A DNA stretch of 64,000 nt from Nocardioides sp. B-3 (GTDB lineage: Bacteria > Actinomycetota > Actinomycetes > Propionibacteriales > Nocardioidaceae), in NCBI RefSeq assembly GCF_024703895.1, contig NZ_CP087968.1, forward strand, positions 2,232,001 through 2,296,000, read 5' to 3'. Under the pieces are notes generated by a model. That model was given only the letters and a program-made list of their open reading frames with translations. It was not told where the DNA came from and searched no databases. Shown here piece by piece: positions 38,474 through 47,774 of the stretch; position 1 is the stretch's first letter, and each line of letters begins with the position of its first letter. Position numbers and translations under genes: made by a program.

Positions 38474-39534
38474 ATGTCCGTGAACGCCTATGTGCTGCGC
38501 ATCCTTGCGCGCTGGCGCCTCATCGCGGTCTCGACCGTCGTCCTCGGGCTCGGGGCGCTGGCGATCACGCTCGCCGCGGACCCGGTCTACACGTCCCACG
38601 CCCAGCTCTACGTCGCCAGCGCGGGCGACGACTCGGACTCGGAGGCGATCGTCGCCGACGGCGTCCGTGTCAAGGGCCGTGCCTTGTCGTATGCCGCAGT
38701 CGCCAACACCGAGGCGATGGCCACCGTCGTCATCGATGACCTCGAGCTGGACGAGTCGCCCGAGGACGTTGCCGATCGGATCAACGCGGTGGTCCCGTTC
38801 GCAACGGTGCTGATCAACCTGTCGGCGACCGGCGACTCCCCGGAGCAGGCACGTGACCTCGCCGAGGCCGTGGTCCGCAACTACAACGACGTCCCGGCGG
38901 GCATCGAGACGGCCGACGTGGGCGGACTCCGTGTGGAGGTCTCGACGCTGAAGGAGGCAACCCTCCCCGAGGAGGCCACCTCGCCCCGACCATTGCTCAA
39001 CATCCTCGCCGGACTGGTCGCCGGACTCCTGCTCGGCGTCGCGCTGGCGGTGCTGCGCGACCTGTTCGACCAGCGGGTCCGCACGCCCGACGACATCCGC
39101 GGCCCGGGGCTCGGTGCCGCTCGGCAGCATCAGCTCCGACGCGGAGGCCGACTCCGTGCGTGACGCCGTGCTGGCCATGACGGCCGGGTCCACGCAACGC
39201 TGTGTGGTTGTCACTCCTCTGCACGACGGGCTCGACGACATCGCCGACAAGCTGAGCAAGGCGTTCACGGCAGCCGGCTACCGGGCACACGCGGTCGCGC
39301 CGAAGCCCGGCCCCGACGGTGAGCGACAGGTCGCGGGACTGCGCGAGCAGCACGAGGTCCTTGTCGTCGCGGCGGCGCACGGTCTGCAGCTCGCCGCGGG
39401 CGCCGACGGAGCGATCCTCGTCCTCGAGGCCGGCCGGAGTCGGACGCGACGCCATCACCGAGACCGCACGACAGTTTGCCGACGTCGACGCGCGGGTGCT
39501 CGGAGTCCTGCTCGTCGAACCCCGCACCCGCTGA
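38474..39534 (+). CDS. Wzz-type polysaccharide chain-length regulator with degenerate kinase-like domain
   Basis: Bacterial capsular Wzz/CapA type protein of ~350 residues. N-terminal membrane helix 'LIAVSTVVLGLGALAITLAA', extracellular domain 'DPVYTSHAQLYVASAGDDSD' and 'VLINLSATGDSPEQARDLAE', second helix 'ILAGLVAGLLLGVALAVLRD' near residue 185. The C-terminal cytoplasmic part ('RCVVVTPLHDGLDDIADKLS', 'TARQFADVDARVLGVLLVEP') resembles a BY-kinase fold, but no Walker A GxxxxGK[ST] is visible. ATG 38474 after GGAGGAGCA. Frame changes near 39,110 and 39,430. It stands at the head of a plus-strand pair with the flippase. Confidence 0.82.
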
Positions 39535-39536
39535 TC

Positions 39537-40811
39537 GTGAGCCCGCCCCCGGGCGCCGGTCGGCTCCGACTCTCGGCCGGCCATCCAGCGGCCCGGCTGC
39601 TGCGTTCCTCGCTGCTGGCGCAGGCGGCCCTCGTGGTCTCCGGGCCGCTCGTGGTGCGCATGCTCGGCATCTCGGACCGCGGCCGTCTGGCGCTCGTCTT
39701 CGCCGTCGTGCTGCTCGTCAGCCGGGTGGGCGTGGCGGGGCTGCCGGCCGCCGTGACGTGGTTCGTCGCGAGCAGGCGGCTCGATGCGGCGGCCTTCCCG
39801 GGCGCGCCTGCAGCGACGCTTCGTGCGGCAGGTCGTTGTCTGCGTGGTGCTGGCCGCGGCCACGGTGCTCGTGCTGGACCAGCTCTCCCACCCGTTGCCG
39901 CGCGCAGGCCTGCTGGCGTTGATCGTCGGGCTGGGGGTCGCCGCGGTGATGGCGGCGATGATGGGGATGGCGGCGTTGCAGGGGCAGCAGAGGTTCGAGG
40001 CGCTGGCCCGGTTGCAGCCGTTGCCCGCGGTGTTCTATGCGGCCGCCACCGCGCTGCTGCTGCTCACCGGCGGCGGGTCGGTGTGGCTGTTGCTCGCGAT
40101 CAGCCTGACCGGCTGGGCGGTCGTCGCGGTCGTGTCGCTCCGGCTGGTCGCGCGCGGCGTGCCGGGTGACGGCACGGAGTGGCCGACGGCAGGCGCCGTA
40201 CGAACTTATGCGCGCAGCGCGCTCGTCACCACCGCGGCACCGATCGACACCCTCGGCATCGAGCAGCTCCTCGTCGGTCTCATCGGCGGGCACTATCTGC
40301 TCGGCCTGTTCACGATCGGCTGGGCCTTCGAGACCGGACCGATCGTCCTGCTGGTGGCGCTGGCGAGCTTCGTCGGCCCGCGGGTCAGCACGCTGTCGCC
40401 CGCCGAGCGTCCCGCGTTCGTACGCCGCTGGCTGCTCGTCGCAGTGGGCGTCGGCGTCGCTGCCTGCCCGGCCATCCAGCTCGTCCCGGCGCCGGTGCTG
40501 GTGCTGGCCTTCGGGGCCGAGGCCGAACCGGCGGTGCCGCTGGCGCGGGTGCTCGTCGTGGCCGGCGTCGTGCTGGGCCTGCGCCGGATCACGTCGGTGT
40601 GTCTCGTGGGCATGGGCGAGGCCGGGGCCGCCACGTGGTGTGAGCTGGTCGGGCTCGCCACGATGGTCGTCGGCGTGCTGCTCGCCGACCTGCCCCACGC
40701 CCCCTGACGACGGCCGGTTGGGCGCTGGCCGCCGCGGGCACCGTCACCCTGTTCGGCCAGCTCCCGGTGCTGGCCCGAGCAACGTCGTCAGCAGCTCGCG
40801 GGTCTGCGTGA
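39537..40811 (+). CDS. Polysaccharide flippase (Wzx/MurJ-MATE superfamily)
   Basis: Multispanning membrane protein of ~420 residues, expected to flip undecaprenyl-linked repeat units. Hydrophobic runs: 'LLAQAALVVSGPLVVRMLGI', 'ALVFAVVLLVSRVGVAGLPA', 'VVVCVVLAAATVLVLDQL', 'ALLLLTGGGSVWLLLAISLT', 'HYLLGLFTIGWAFETGPIVL' and 'VGVGVAACPAIQLVPAPVLV'. GTG at 39537 follows the Wzz stop by 2 bases. Frame changes near 39,800 and 40,705; after the latter the last helix 'GWALAAAGTVTLFGQLPVLA' runs to a stop at 40809-40811, overlapping the convergent glycosyltransferase by 68 bases. Confidence 0.8.
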
Positions 40812-41834
40812 CGTTGTTGGCCCAGGTGAAGCCGGCCGCGTGCTGGCGGGCGGCGGCGAGCTGCGCCGGCGATGCGGCGAGTCCGTCGCGGACGGCGCGG
40901 GCGAGCTCGGCCGGCTGCCACGAGGACATCTCGAAGGCGTGACCGCCGGCCACCTCACGGGTCGCCGGCTCCGGGCCGATCACCACCGGGACGCCGAGTC
41001 GCATCCCCTCGACCACGGGCAGGCCGAAGCCCTCGAAGTCCGAGGGGAACAGCACCATCGAGGCACCCGCCAGCGTGCGCCGGAAGTCCGTCTCGCCCGG
41101 GGAACGGCGCCGGGCTCACGCTCCCGGCCGGGCCGCGTCGCACCACGCCCTCCTCGACGGTCGTACGGCGATCGCCCGAGACACCGAGGACGAGCAGCTC
41201 CGGCGCCGAGGGGCCGAGCAGCTGCCAGCCGTCGAGGACCGTGTCGAGGTTCTTGTTGGTGTGATGGGCGAACGTCACCACCCGCCCGGTCGGTTCGGCG
41301 GCCGGCCAGTCGTCGACGTGGTCGCCGCCGAGGTGAGCCACGACGGCGGGTCGGCCCACGGTGCTCGGATGCAGCGAGTGCAGGTCGGTCAGGGTGCGTT
41401 GCGAGATGCTGACGAAGCCGTCGGCCGGGGGCGTAGCCGCGGTTGTAGCTCGCCCAGCGCAGGGCCCGGCGCGCACGACCGAACTGCTCGGGTCGCAGCT
41501 CGTGTCGCAGGTCGTAGACGACGATGGCGAGCGGCACGTCGAGTCGCAGCAGCGTGGTGGCCGGGAGCGTTGCGAGCACCACGTCGGGCTCCAGCTCGCG
41601 GACCAGCCGTCGCAGGGCCCGCGTCTGGGCCGGGGGCCGCGCCAGCACCTCCGGGCCGCGTACGGCGATGTCGTGCCGCAGCAGGGGAGCGGGCACGTCG
41701 ATCGTCGAGTCCGACTGCACCAGCACGTGGACCTCGTCGCCGGGGGCGACCGACGACCGGGCGGGCAGCAGGTTGTCGACGTACGTCCGGATGCCGCCGA
41801 ACTTGGCGCTCATGGCCTCGATCAGGATGCGCAT
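40744..41834 (-). CDS. Glycosyltransferase family 4/group 1
   Basis: GT-B fold transferase of ~360 residues. N-terminus 'MRILIEAMSAKFGGIRTYVD' binds acceptor; middle 'GFVSISQRTLTDLHSLHP' and 'VVTFAHHTNKNLDTVLDGWQ'; the donor site is 'GASMVLFPSDFEGFGLPVVE', the E-x7-E motif of GT4 enzymes. ATG at 41834. Frame changes near 41,430 and 41,100. It follows the acyltransferase gene directly and overlaps its end by 13 bases. Confidence 0.87.
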
Positions 41835-42887
41835 GCCGGCCGGTCCCTTCTGCCGACGGCCGCCGACCTGCGAGACGACGGGTGCTCGACCCAGTGGAAG
41901 ACCGGGTTGCCGGCCACCGGGCTGAGGACGAGCGACGACGGCACGAGCACGGCCGGGGGCGCGGCGTCCCCGGTCAGGCCGAGCGGTTCGACGGCGAAAC
42001 GCCAGAGGATCTCGATGACCGGGGCGTGCACGAGGTAGGTGCTGTAGGACCCGGTGCCGGCCCAACGGAGCGGGGCGCTGGAGAGCAGCCGCTGCGTCCG
42101 GTCCTGCCGGGCGGACAGGTCGTGCCGCAGCATCCACCAGATCAGCAGCGGGGTCGCGGCGGCTTCGAGGACCGGGAACCGGGTGCCGCTCTGGGGCAGG
42201 TCGCCCGCGACGACGATCAGGGCCGCCGTCGCGAACCCGACGAGTGCGCCGGGCAGCACCGCCGCCGGGAGCCGGCGGGTGTCGATGGCCGTGAGCGCCC
42301 GGCGCTGCAGACCGGTCCCAGAACGCGCTGACGAAGGCCAGCGCGAAGAACGGTGCGATGAAGCCGGGGGCGGCGAACGCGATGCCGAGCGTGAGCACGG
42401 TGCCGAGGGCGAGGGTGACAGCGCGACGGCGTACGAGCACGACGAGTGGAGCTAGCAGGTAGAGGTGGAACTCGACCGGGACGCTCCACATGGGGTGGCT
42501 GTACGGACTGATGCCGGCGAAATCGGTGAGCAGGAGGTAGTTGAGTGCTGTGTTGGTCCACGTCATCGGCAGGCCGACGTCCCAGTGGCTGCCGCCGGGG
42601 TGGCGCAGGCCCGGGAGCAGCATCGCGAGGATGGTCAGGGTGACGACGAACCAGTAGGGCGGCAACAACCGCCAGCTGCGACGCAGGAGGTAGCGGCGCG
42701 TCTCAGTGCCCGGGTCGCCGGGGCGCCAGTGCCGGCCCGGGAGATAGCCCGACAGCACGATGAACGACAGGACGGCCGCCTGCGACAGACCTCCCAGCGC
42801 CGGGAAGAACCGGGACCACGGTGGCGTCGGATCCTGCGGGATGACCGTGAGCAGCGTGTGCCAGAGAACGATGAAGACCATGGCCAC
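41822..42887 (-). CDS. Acyltransferase-3 family membrane protein (OafA-type)
   Basis: Integral membrane O-acyltransferase of ~355-385 residues. 'MAMVFIVLWHTLLTV' holds the early catalytic His; 'LSFIVLSGYLPGRHWRPGD', 'RRYLLRRSWRLLPPYWFVVT', 'MWSVPVEFHLYLLAPLVVLV' and 'LRWAGTGSYSTYLVHAPVIE' are family motifs. One frame change near 42,310. The start may lie up to ~70 bases upstream of 42,887. Probably adds acetyl or another acyl group to the polysaccharide unit. Divergent from the epimerase gene. Confidence 0.87.
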
Positions 42888-43047
42888 GGCTCCGGACGCC
42901 GTCTGCCCGGGGCAGCGGCGGCGTCGGTGCCGGCGTGGTGTCGGCAGGCCTTGATCTCACAAGCGGAGGTTGTCACACGAGAAACAGTGACCGAATCGTT
43001 TCTCACGCGTTAACGTGCGTGTCGGGGTCAGGAACAAAGGACAGCGT

Positions 43048-44022
43048 GTGAGCGTGGACGTGTTGGTCGCCGGTGGCGGCGGCTTCATCGGTGGGCACTT
43101 GGTGTCGCGCCTGATCGACCGGGGACGCACGGTTCGCAGTGTCGACGTGAAGCCGCTCGACGAGTGGCACCAGGTGCATCCTGACGCCGAGAACGTGACG
43201 GCCGACCTGTCCCTGCTCGACGGCGCCATGAGCGCCTCGCAGGGGGTGGGCGAGGTCTACATGCTCGCCGCCGACATGGGTGGCATGGGCTTCATCGAGA
43301 ACAACAAGGCCGCCTGCATGCTGTCCGTGCTGACCAGCACCCACATGCTGCAGGCCGCGCGGGCCCAAGGAGTCGAGCGCTACTTCTACTCCTCCTCGGC
43401 CTGCGTCTATCCCGCCGGGCTGCAGGAGGACTCCCGCGTCACCGCGCTGAAGGAGTCCGACGCCTATCCGGCCATGCCCGAGGACGGCTACGGCTGGGAG
43501 AAGCTCTTCAGCGAGCGGATGTGTCGGCACTTCGAGGAGGACTTCGGTCTCGTCACCCGGGTCGCTCGCTACCACAACATCTACGGCCCGCACGGGACGT
43601 GGAACGGCGGTCGGGAGAAGGCGCCGGCGGCCGTTTGTCGCAAGATCGCCGAGGCGGCGATCAGCGGTCAGCACGAGATCGAGATCTGGGGCGACGGGCA
43701 GCAGACCCGCAGCTTCACCCGGATCGAGGACTGCCTGCGCGGCACCGAGCTGGTCATGCACGGCTCGTCCGGCGAGCCCGTCAACGTCGGCAGCTCCGAG
43801 CTGGTCACGATCAACCAGCTCGTCGACATCGTCGAGGAGATCGCCGGGATCACCTGCGACCGCCACTACCGCCTCGACGCTCCGCTGGGCGTGCGCGGCC
43901 GCAACAGTGACAACGCCCTGATCGAGGAGCTCCACGGCTGGACGCCCTCCACCGCTCTGGCCGACGGCCTCGAGGTCACCTACGCCCGGGTCCACGACCG
44001 GGTGAAGCGTTCCCGGGGCTGA
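43048..44022 (+). CDS. GDP-mannose 3,5-epimerase-like NAD-dependent epimerase
   Basis: Extended short-chain dehydrogenase of 324 residues, intact. NAD site 'VLVAGGGGFIGGHLVSRLID'; 'VYMLAADMGGMGFIENNKAA' is a hallmark of GDP-D-mannose 3',5'-epimerases; the catalytic triad is Ser in 'YFYSSSACVYPAGL' and Tyr/Lys in 'EDGYGWEKLFSE' (YxxxK). 'YHNIYGPHGTWNGGREKAPA' also matches. GTG at 43048. The predicted product would be GDP-L-galactose or GDP-gulose for the polysaccharide. Four bases separate it from the next glycosyltransferase. Confidence 0.9.
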   Translation: MSVDVLVAGGGGFIGGHLVSRLIDRGRTVRSVDVKPLDEWHQVHPDAENVTADLSLLDGAMSASQGVGEVYMLAADMGGMGFIENNKAACMLSVLTSTHMLQAARAQGVERYFYSSSACVYPAGLQEDSRVTALKESDAYPAMPEDGYGWEKLFSERMCRHFEEDFGLVTRVARYHNIYGPHGTWNGGREKAPAAVCRKIAEAAISGQHEIEIWGDGQQTRSFTRIEDCLRGTELVMHGSSGEPVNVGSSELVTINQLVDIVEEIAGITCDRHYRLDAPLGVRGRNSDNALIEELHGWTPSTALADGLEVTYARVHDRVKRSRG

Positions 44023-44026
44023 GGTC

Positions 44027-45227
44027 GTGCGACTCCTTGTCTTCGATTTCAGCGGCCACCCCTTCCGGGCCCAGCTGAGTCGCGAGCTCTCCCGTCGCGG
44101 GCACGACGTGACGCATGCCCGGTGCGATGCCTACGTCAGTGGGCACGGTCGGCTCGAGGCCGACGGCGACACGGATGAGGGGGCGACGGTGCGCTTCTCG
44201 CCGGTGTCGGTGGGGCGCACCATCGCCAAGACCAGCTATGTCCGGCGTTCGCTGCAGGAACTTCGCCTCGGCCCTGGACCTGATTGCCTTCGTACGCCGT
44301 ACACGACCGGACCCGGTGCTCGTGTCGACGACGCCGGTGCCGATGCTGGTGATGCTGGCGGCGGTGTTGTGGCTGTGGCGTACGCCCCGGGTGCTGTGGC
44401 ATCAGGACGTGCAGGCCGTCGCGGTGGCCCGACTTGCCGGGACCAAGCTGTCACCGATCTTCTCGCTGCTCGCCCGCGTGCTGGAGTGGGGTGAGCGCTG
44501 GTCCTCGCGGCGGGCCGCGGCGATCGTGGTGATCACCGAGGCCTTTCGCTCCGTGCACTCGCAGTGGGGCACCGCCGACAAGGTCACGGTCATCCCCAAC
44601 TGGGCGCCGCTCGACGAGATCTCCCCGCGCGAGCGCGACAACGACTGGGCCGTGACGCAGGGCCTCGACGACGAGCCGACGCTGCTCTACGCGGGGACGC
44701 TCGGGCTCAAGCACGACCCGGAGCTGCTGGTCTCGCTTGCCGCATCCGTTCGGAAGCTCGGCACCCCGGTCAGGCTGGTCGTGGTCAACGAGGGTCCCGC
44801 CGTTCCCGTCGTGAAGGCCGCGGCCGCGCGGCTCGACGTGCCGCTGACCCTGCTGCCCTTCCAGCCGTACTCCGACCTGCCGGACGTCCCGGCATCCGGC
44901 GACATCCTCGTCGTGTTGCTCGAGCAGGACGCCGGCGAGTTCTCGGTGCCGTCGAAGACGCTGTCCTACCCGGCGGCCGGACGACCGGTGCTGGGCCTGA
45001 TGCCCCCGGAGAACCTCGCGGCGTCTCTGGTGCTCGATGCCGGTGGTTTCATCGCGCCACCGGTGCGCTCATCGTTGCCCGCCGCGGGGATGTGGGCCGA
45101 TCAGCTGCTCCGCGACCCCGCACGGCTGGCCCAGCTGGGCGCGGAGTCGCGCCTGCTCGCGGAGAAGGAGTTCGCGCTCGAGACCTGTGCGGACGAGTTC
45201 GAGCGGGTCCTCGCGGTATCCGGGTAG
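44027..45227 (+). CDS. Glycosyltransferase family 4 (WbuB-like)
   Basis: About 400 residues. N-terminal 'VRLLVFDFSGHPFRAQLSRE' and 'LSRRGHDVTHARC'; 'VLVSTTPVPMLVMLAAVLWL' and 'PRVLWHQDVQAVAVARLAGT' are WbuB-like; donor half 'PTLLYAGTLGLKHDPELLVS' and 'GDILVVLLEQDAGEFSVPSK' with the E-x7-E region. One frame change near 44,260. GTG at 44027, 4 bases past the epimerase stop. Transfers a sugar in repeat-unit assembly; specificity unknown. Confidence 0.87.
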
Positions 45228-45412
45228 TTACCAAATGCCCGGATTCTGGGGGCCTCGCCGGCGCGGTAAGTAACTGAATACCTACCCAATCGGGCGAATT
45301 CGCCTTGGTCGGCGGCGTGGTTGGTAACGCGTTGCTTACCTCGCCGAAGGAGGGACCTGAAATCGAGGGGATTCGGTATCCACCTCGTTACCCGGATCAG
45401 GGTGCCGGTAGA
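45228..45412. other. Gene-free intergenic segment with partial palindromes
   Basis: 185 bases between convergent genes. It contains GTAGTTACC...GGTAAGTAACT ends and a CGGATTCTGGG core resembling the palindrome at 23,653-23,708, but the arms pair only in part. No gene or clear terminator was seen. Confidence 0.4.
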
Positions 45413-46133
45413 TCAGGTGGGTCGGTAGTAGGTGTAGCGCGTGGTGGAGGGCAGGACGTCCTCATCGCTCGCTGGCTCAGGGATCCCGTGTTCGATGTAC
45501 GCGCGATGAGTGTGGAGGTGCAGCCAGTCGTGGGCGGTGCTCAGCTCCAACGGCTCGTGGGTGGCGGCGACCATCTGCCTCAGGCCGCGCACGAGCACCA
45601 GCGTCGAGTCCGGGGTGGGTATGTCGCGGCACATCGTCACTCGGTGGAGAACCTCACGCTCCCGGGCCTCGGTCCCGGCTACCCGACTGCCAACGAGTTC
45701 CCGGTGTCGACCGAGCTCGAGCATGGACAACCACACCCGCGTCCACTCGATCTCGTGCTCGTTGAGCGGCAGGAAGAGGGACACCGCCCGGAACAGGTCG
45801 AGGTCCGACCAGTACGGCGCGCGCACCCGGTCAGTGCGCATCGTGTCAGCGAAGAGTCGATCCGACCGATCCGGGCACGAGATCCATCGCGCGCCGATGA
45901 CGGTGGCCAAGGCCTCCCACATGTGCGCTGTGGAGCCGAACCATTTGAGCGCCGCAGCTTGGGTGACGCCCTGCTGTCGGGCCAGGGACTCCGGCGGACA
46001 CGGCACGGCAGCCCTCGGCCGCGATCAAAGGGATCGCGATGTCCGCGCAGTTCACAGCACGGTGGAGCGACCTCGGGTCCATGATCGGAGAATCGAGTTG
46101 GAAGAGTGGGTTGGTGGTGACTCCGGCTGTCAT
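45413..46133 (-). CDS. Putative TetR-like transcriptional regulator
   Basis: About 238 residues. After a frame change near 46,000 the N-terminal third shows a helix-turn-helix-like pattern: 'ESLARQQGVTQAA', 'LKWFGSTAHMWEALATVIGA'. The remainder is helical and TetR-like in character ('YWSDLDLFRAVSLFLPLNEH', 'EIEWTRVWLSMLELGRHREL'). It is only loosely similar to TetR proteins, so the family call is tentative. ATG at 46133. The gene points away from the sulfurtransferase operon and could regulate either neighbour. Confidence 0.5.
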
Positions 46134-46250
46134 GCCTCCAGCCGACCACGATCCGTCCCACGCCCGCTGGCGTCATCCACAGGCCGTCTCAATCCATGGA
46201 ACGTCCATCCAACATGCGAGACGAACTGAGTCTGGCGGTTGGTGCCGCCC

Positions 46251-46256
46251 TAGAGT
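46251..46256 (+). promoter_or_regulatory. -10 element of a leaderless leader-peptide transcript
   Basis: TAGAGT (TAnnnT form) is followed by exactly 7 bases and then the ATG of the leader peptide, the spacing expected if transcription starts at the A of ATG. No ribosome site precedes this ATG, consistent with a leaderless mRNA. Confidence 0.55.
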
Positions 46257-46263
46257 CCTCACC

Positions 46264-46341
46264 ATGTTCACGACCATGCTGACCAAGCGCCGCGCAGTGG
46301 ATCACTGCCGCACGCGCTCGGCGCTGTGTCGAATGTCCTGA
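46264..46341 (+). CDS. Short Cys-containing leader peptide upstream of the sulfurtransferase
   Basis: 25-residue open frame beginning 'MFTTMLTKRRAVDHCRTRSA' and ending LCRMS, with Cys at residues 15 and 22. The pattern (M)LTxRRxVDxxRxxSALCR is the actinobacterial putative leader peptide found before sulfur-metabolism genes. In mycobacteria leaderless Cys-codon peptides upstream of cysA2 act as cysteine-responsive attenuators. It lies 168 bases before the sulfurtransferase ATG. The regulatory role here is inferred from sequence and position. Confidence 0.7.
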   Translation: MFTTMLTKRRAVDHCRTRSALCRMS

Positions 46342-46344
46342 CGG

Positions 46345-46387
46345 GTCCACACTTCATCCTCTGCTAAGTCCACTGTTCTTGTGGACT
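46345..46387 (+). promoter_or_regulatory. Mutually exclusive hairpins downstream of the leader peptide
   Basis: GTCCAC occurs at 46345-46350, just after the leader stop, and again at 46368-46373. Both can pair with GTGGAC at 46381-46386. The inner stem extends to 7 bp (AGTCCAC 46367-46373 with GTGGACT 46381-46387, loop TGTTCTT). A ribosome at the end of the leader would cover the first copy, so the two structures could switch with translation. Confidence 0.45.
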
Positions 46388-46509
46388 ATTCTGCGAGAAG
46401 TGGGCCCGTTTCTGCATGCCGCTGAGTCGGCCTGCCCCTCTGCTTCCCATCAAGCCAGTCACCGAGCCATTCACCCCACAGCTGTCCGATCAATCAAGGA
46501 GCACATCCC

Positions 46510-47364
46510 ATGAGCCGCGAAAACTCGCTCGTCTCGGCCCAGTGGGTCGAGGACAACCTCGACACCGCCGGCATCGTCGTGATCGAGGTCGACGAAGACA
46601 CCACCGCCTACGACAAGGGCCACATCCGGGGAGCCATCAAGCTCGACTGGACCACCGACCTCCGGGACCGGGTCCGTCGCGACTTCGTCAACAAGGCGCA
46701 GTTCGAGGAGCTCCTCTCGAGCCGTGGCGTCAGCAACGACGACACCGTCGTGCTCTACGGCGGCAACAACAACTGGTTCGCCGCCTACGCGTTCTGGTAC
46801 TTCAAGCTCTACGGCCACGCCGACGTCAAGCTCATGGACGGTGGCCGCAAGAAGTGGGAGCTCGACTCGCGCGAGCTCACCGCCGAGCTGCCCACCCGCG
46901 CCGCGACCACCTACGTCGCGCAGGAGCAGGACCACTCCATCCGCGCCTTCCGTGACGAGACCATCGCCGCGATCGACGTGCAGAACCCGGTCGACGTCCG
47001 CAGCCCCGACGAGTACGCCGGTCGCCTGCTCGCCCCGGCCCACCTCCCGCAGGAGCAGTCGCAGCGCGCCGGCCACGTCCCGACGTCGGTCAACGTGCCG
47101 TGGAGCAAGAACGCCAACGACGACGGCACCTTCAAGTCCGACGAGGACCTGACCAAGCTCTACGACGAGGTCGGCTTCGACCAGGACAAGGACACCATCG
47201 CGCTGTGCCGCATCGGTGAGCGCTCCTCGCTCACCCGGTTCGTCCTGAGCGAGCTGCTCGGTCGCAAGAACGTCAAGAACTACGACGGCTCGTGGACCGA
47301 GTACGGCTCCCTCGTCGGCGTCCCGATCGCCCTCGGCGACGAGCCCGGAACGGCTGACGCCTGA
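46510..47364 (+). CDS. Thiosulfate/3-mercaptopyruvate sulfurtransferase (rhodanese, SseA/CysA2-like)
   Basis: Two-domain rhodanese of 284 residues, intact. N-terminal 'VSAQWVEDNLDTAGIVVIEV' and 'YDKGHIRGAIKLDWTTDLRD'; second domain 'VDVRSPDEYAGRLLAPAHLP'; the active loop is 'IALCRIGERSSLTRFVL', whose Cys forms the persulfide (CRIGERS loop, thiosulfate-type). ATG 46510 has AAGGAG upstream. TGA overlaps the ATG of a DUF1416 gene (TGATG), the arrangement known for cysA2-sseC in mycobacteria. Confidence 0.95.
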   Translation: MSRENSLVSAQWVEDNLDTAGIVVIEVDEDTTAYDKGHIRGAIKLDWTTDLRDRVRRDFVNKAQFEELLSSRGVSNDDTVVLYGGNNNWFAAYAFWYFKLYGHADVKLMDGGRKKWELDSRELTAELPTRAATTYVAQEQDHSIRAFRDETIAAIDVQNPVDVRSPDEYAGRLLAPAHLPQEQSQRAGHVPTSVNVPWSKNANDDGTFKSDEDLTKLYDEVGFDQDKDTIALCRIGERSSLTRFVLSELLGRKNVKNYDGSWTEYGSLVGVPIALGDEPGTADA

Positions 47365-47660
47365 TGTGCGGCGCGACTGAGGGCGGCCTGTCGCTCGACG
47401 GCGTCAACACGCAGATCGAGGCCGTGATACAGGGCCGGGTCACCCGCGAGGGCGAGCCCGTCCCCAACGCCTACGTGCGTCTGCTCGACAAGACGGGCGA
47501 GTTCACCGCCGAGGTCCCCACCTCGGCGACCGGACACTTCCGCTTCTTCGCGGGCGACGGTCAGTGGACCCTGCGCACGCTGGCCCCCAAGGCCGACCCC
47601 GTCGACACCGCGGTCACCGCGGCCATCGGCTCGGTGGCCGAGGTCGCAGTAGCGATCTGA
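47364..47660 (+). CDS. DUF1416 family protein (SseC-like)
   Basis: 98-residue intact actinobacterial protein. 'MCGATEGGLSLDGVNTQIEA', 'VIQGRVTREGEPVPNAYVRL' and 'VPTSATGHFRFFAGDGQWTL' match the DUF1416/SseC family: a carboxypeptidase-regulatory-like beta domain with a start-adjacent Cys. Translationally coupled to the sulfurtransferase. Proposed to assist sulfur transfer; not proven. Confidence 0.92.
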   Translation: MCGATEGGLSLDGVNTQIEAVIQGRVTREGEPVPNAYVRLLDKTGEFTAEVPTSATGHFRFFAGDGQWTLRTLAPKADPVDTAVTAAIGSVAEVAVAI

Positions 47661-47665
47661 TTGGA

Positions 47666-47760
47666 CACCGCCGGTTGAGCAGCGAGCGCCAGCGAGCGTG
47701 TCAAAACCAAGGTCACCTTGGTTTCGACACGGGCACGGCGGCCCTGCTCAACCAGCGGTG
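47666..47760. repeat. Nested palindromic repeat element (~95 bp)
   Basis: Outer arms 47666-47682 and 47744-47760 match at 16 of 17 positions; inner arms 47697-47713 and 47715-47731 match at 16 of 17. The left side carries a tandem CAGCGAGCGC. Sequence of the type GGTTGAGCAGCGAGCG...GTGTCGAAACCAAGG is widespread as a dispersed palindrome in actinobacteria (from memory). It lies between the DUF1416 and thioredoxin-like genes and would form a large cruciform or RNA stem. Confidence 0.8.
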
Positions 47761-47774
47761 AATTGGAGGCTGTT

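Noticed and set aside
45228..45300. Third full copy of the palindrome found after pstB copy 3
   Set aside because: Only the GTAGTTA end and CGGATTCTGG core match; the two arms do not pair over their length.
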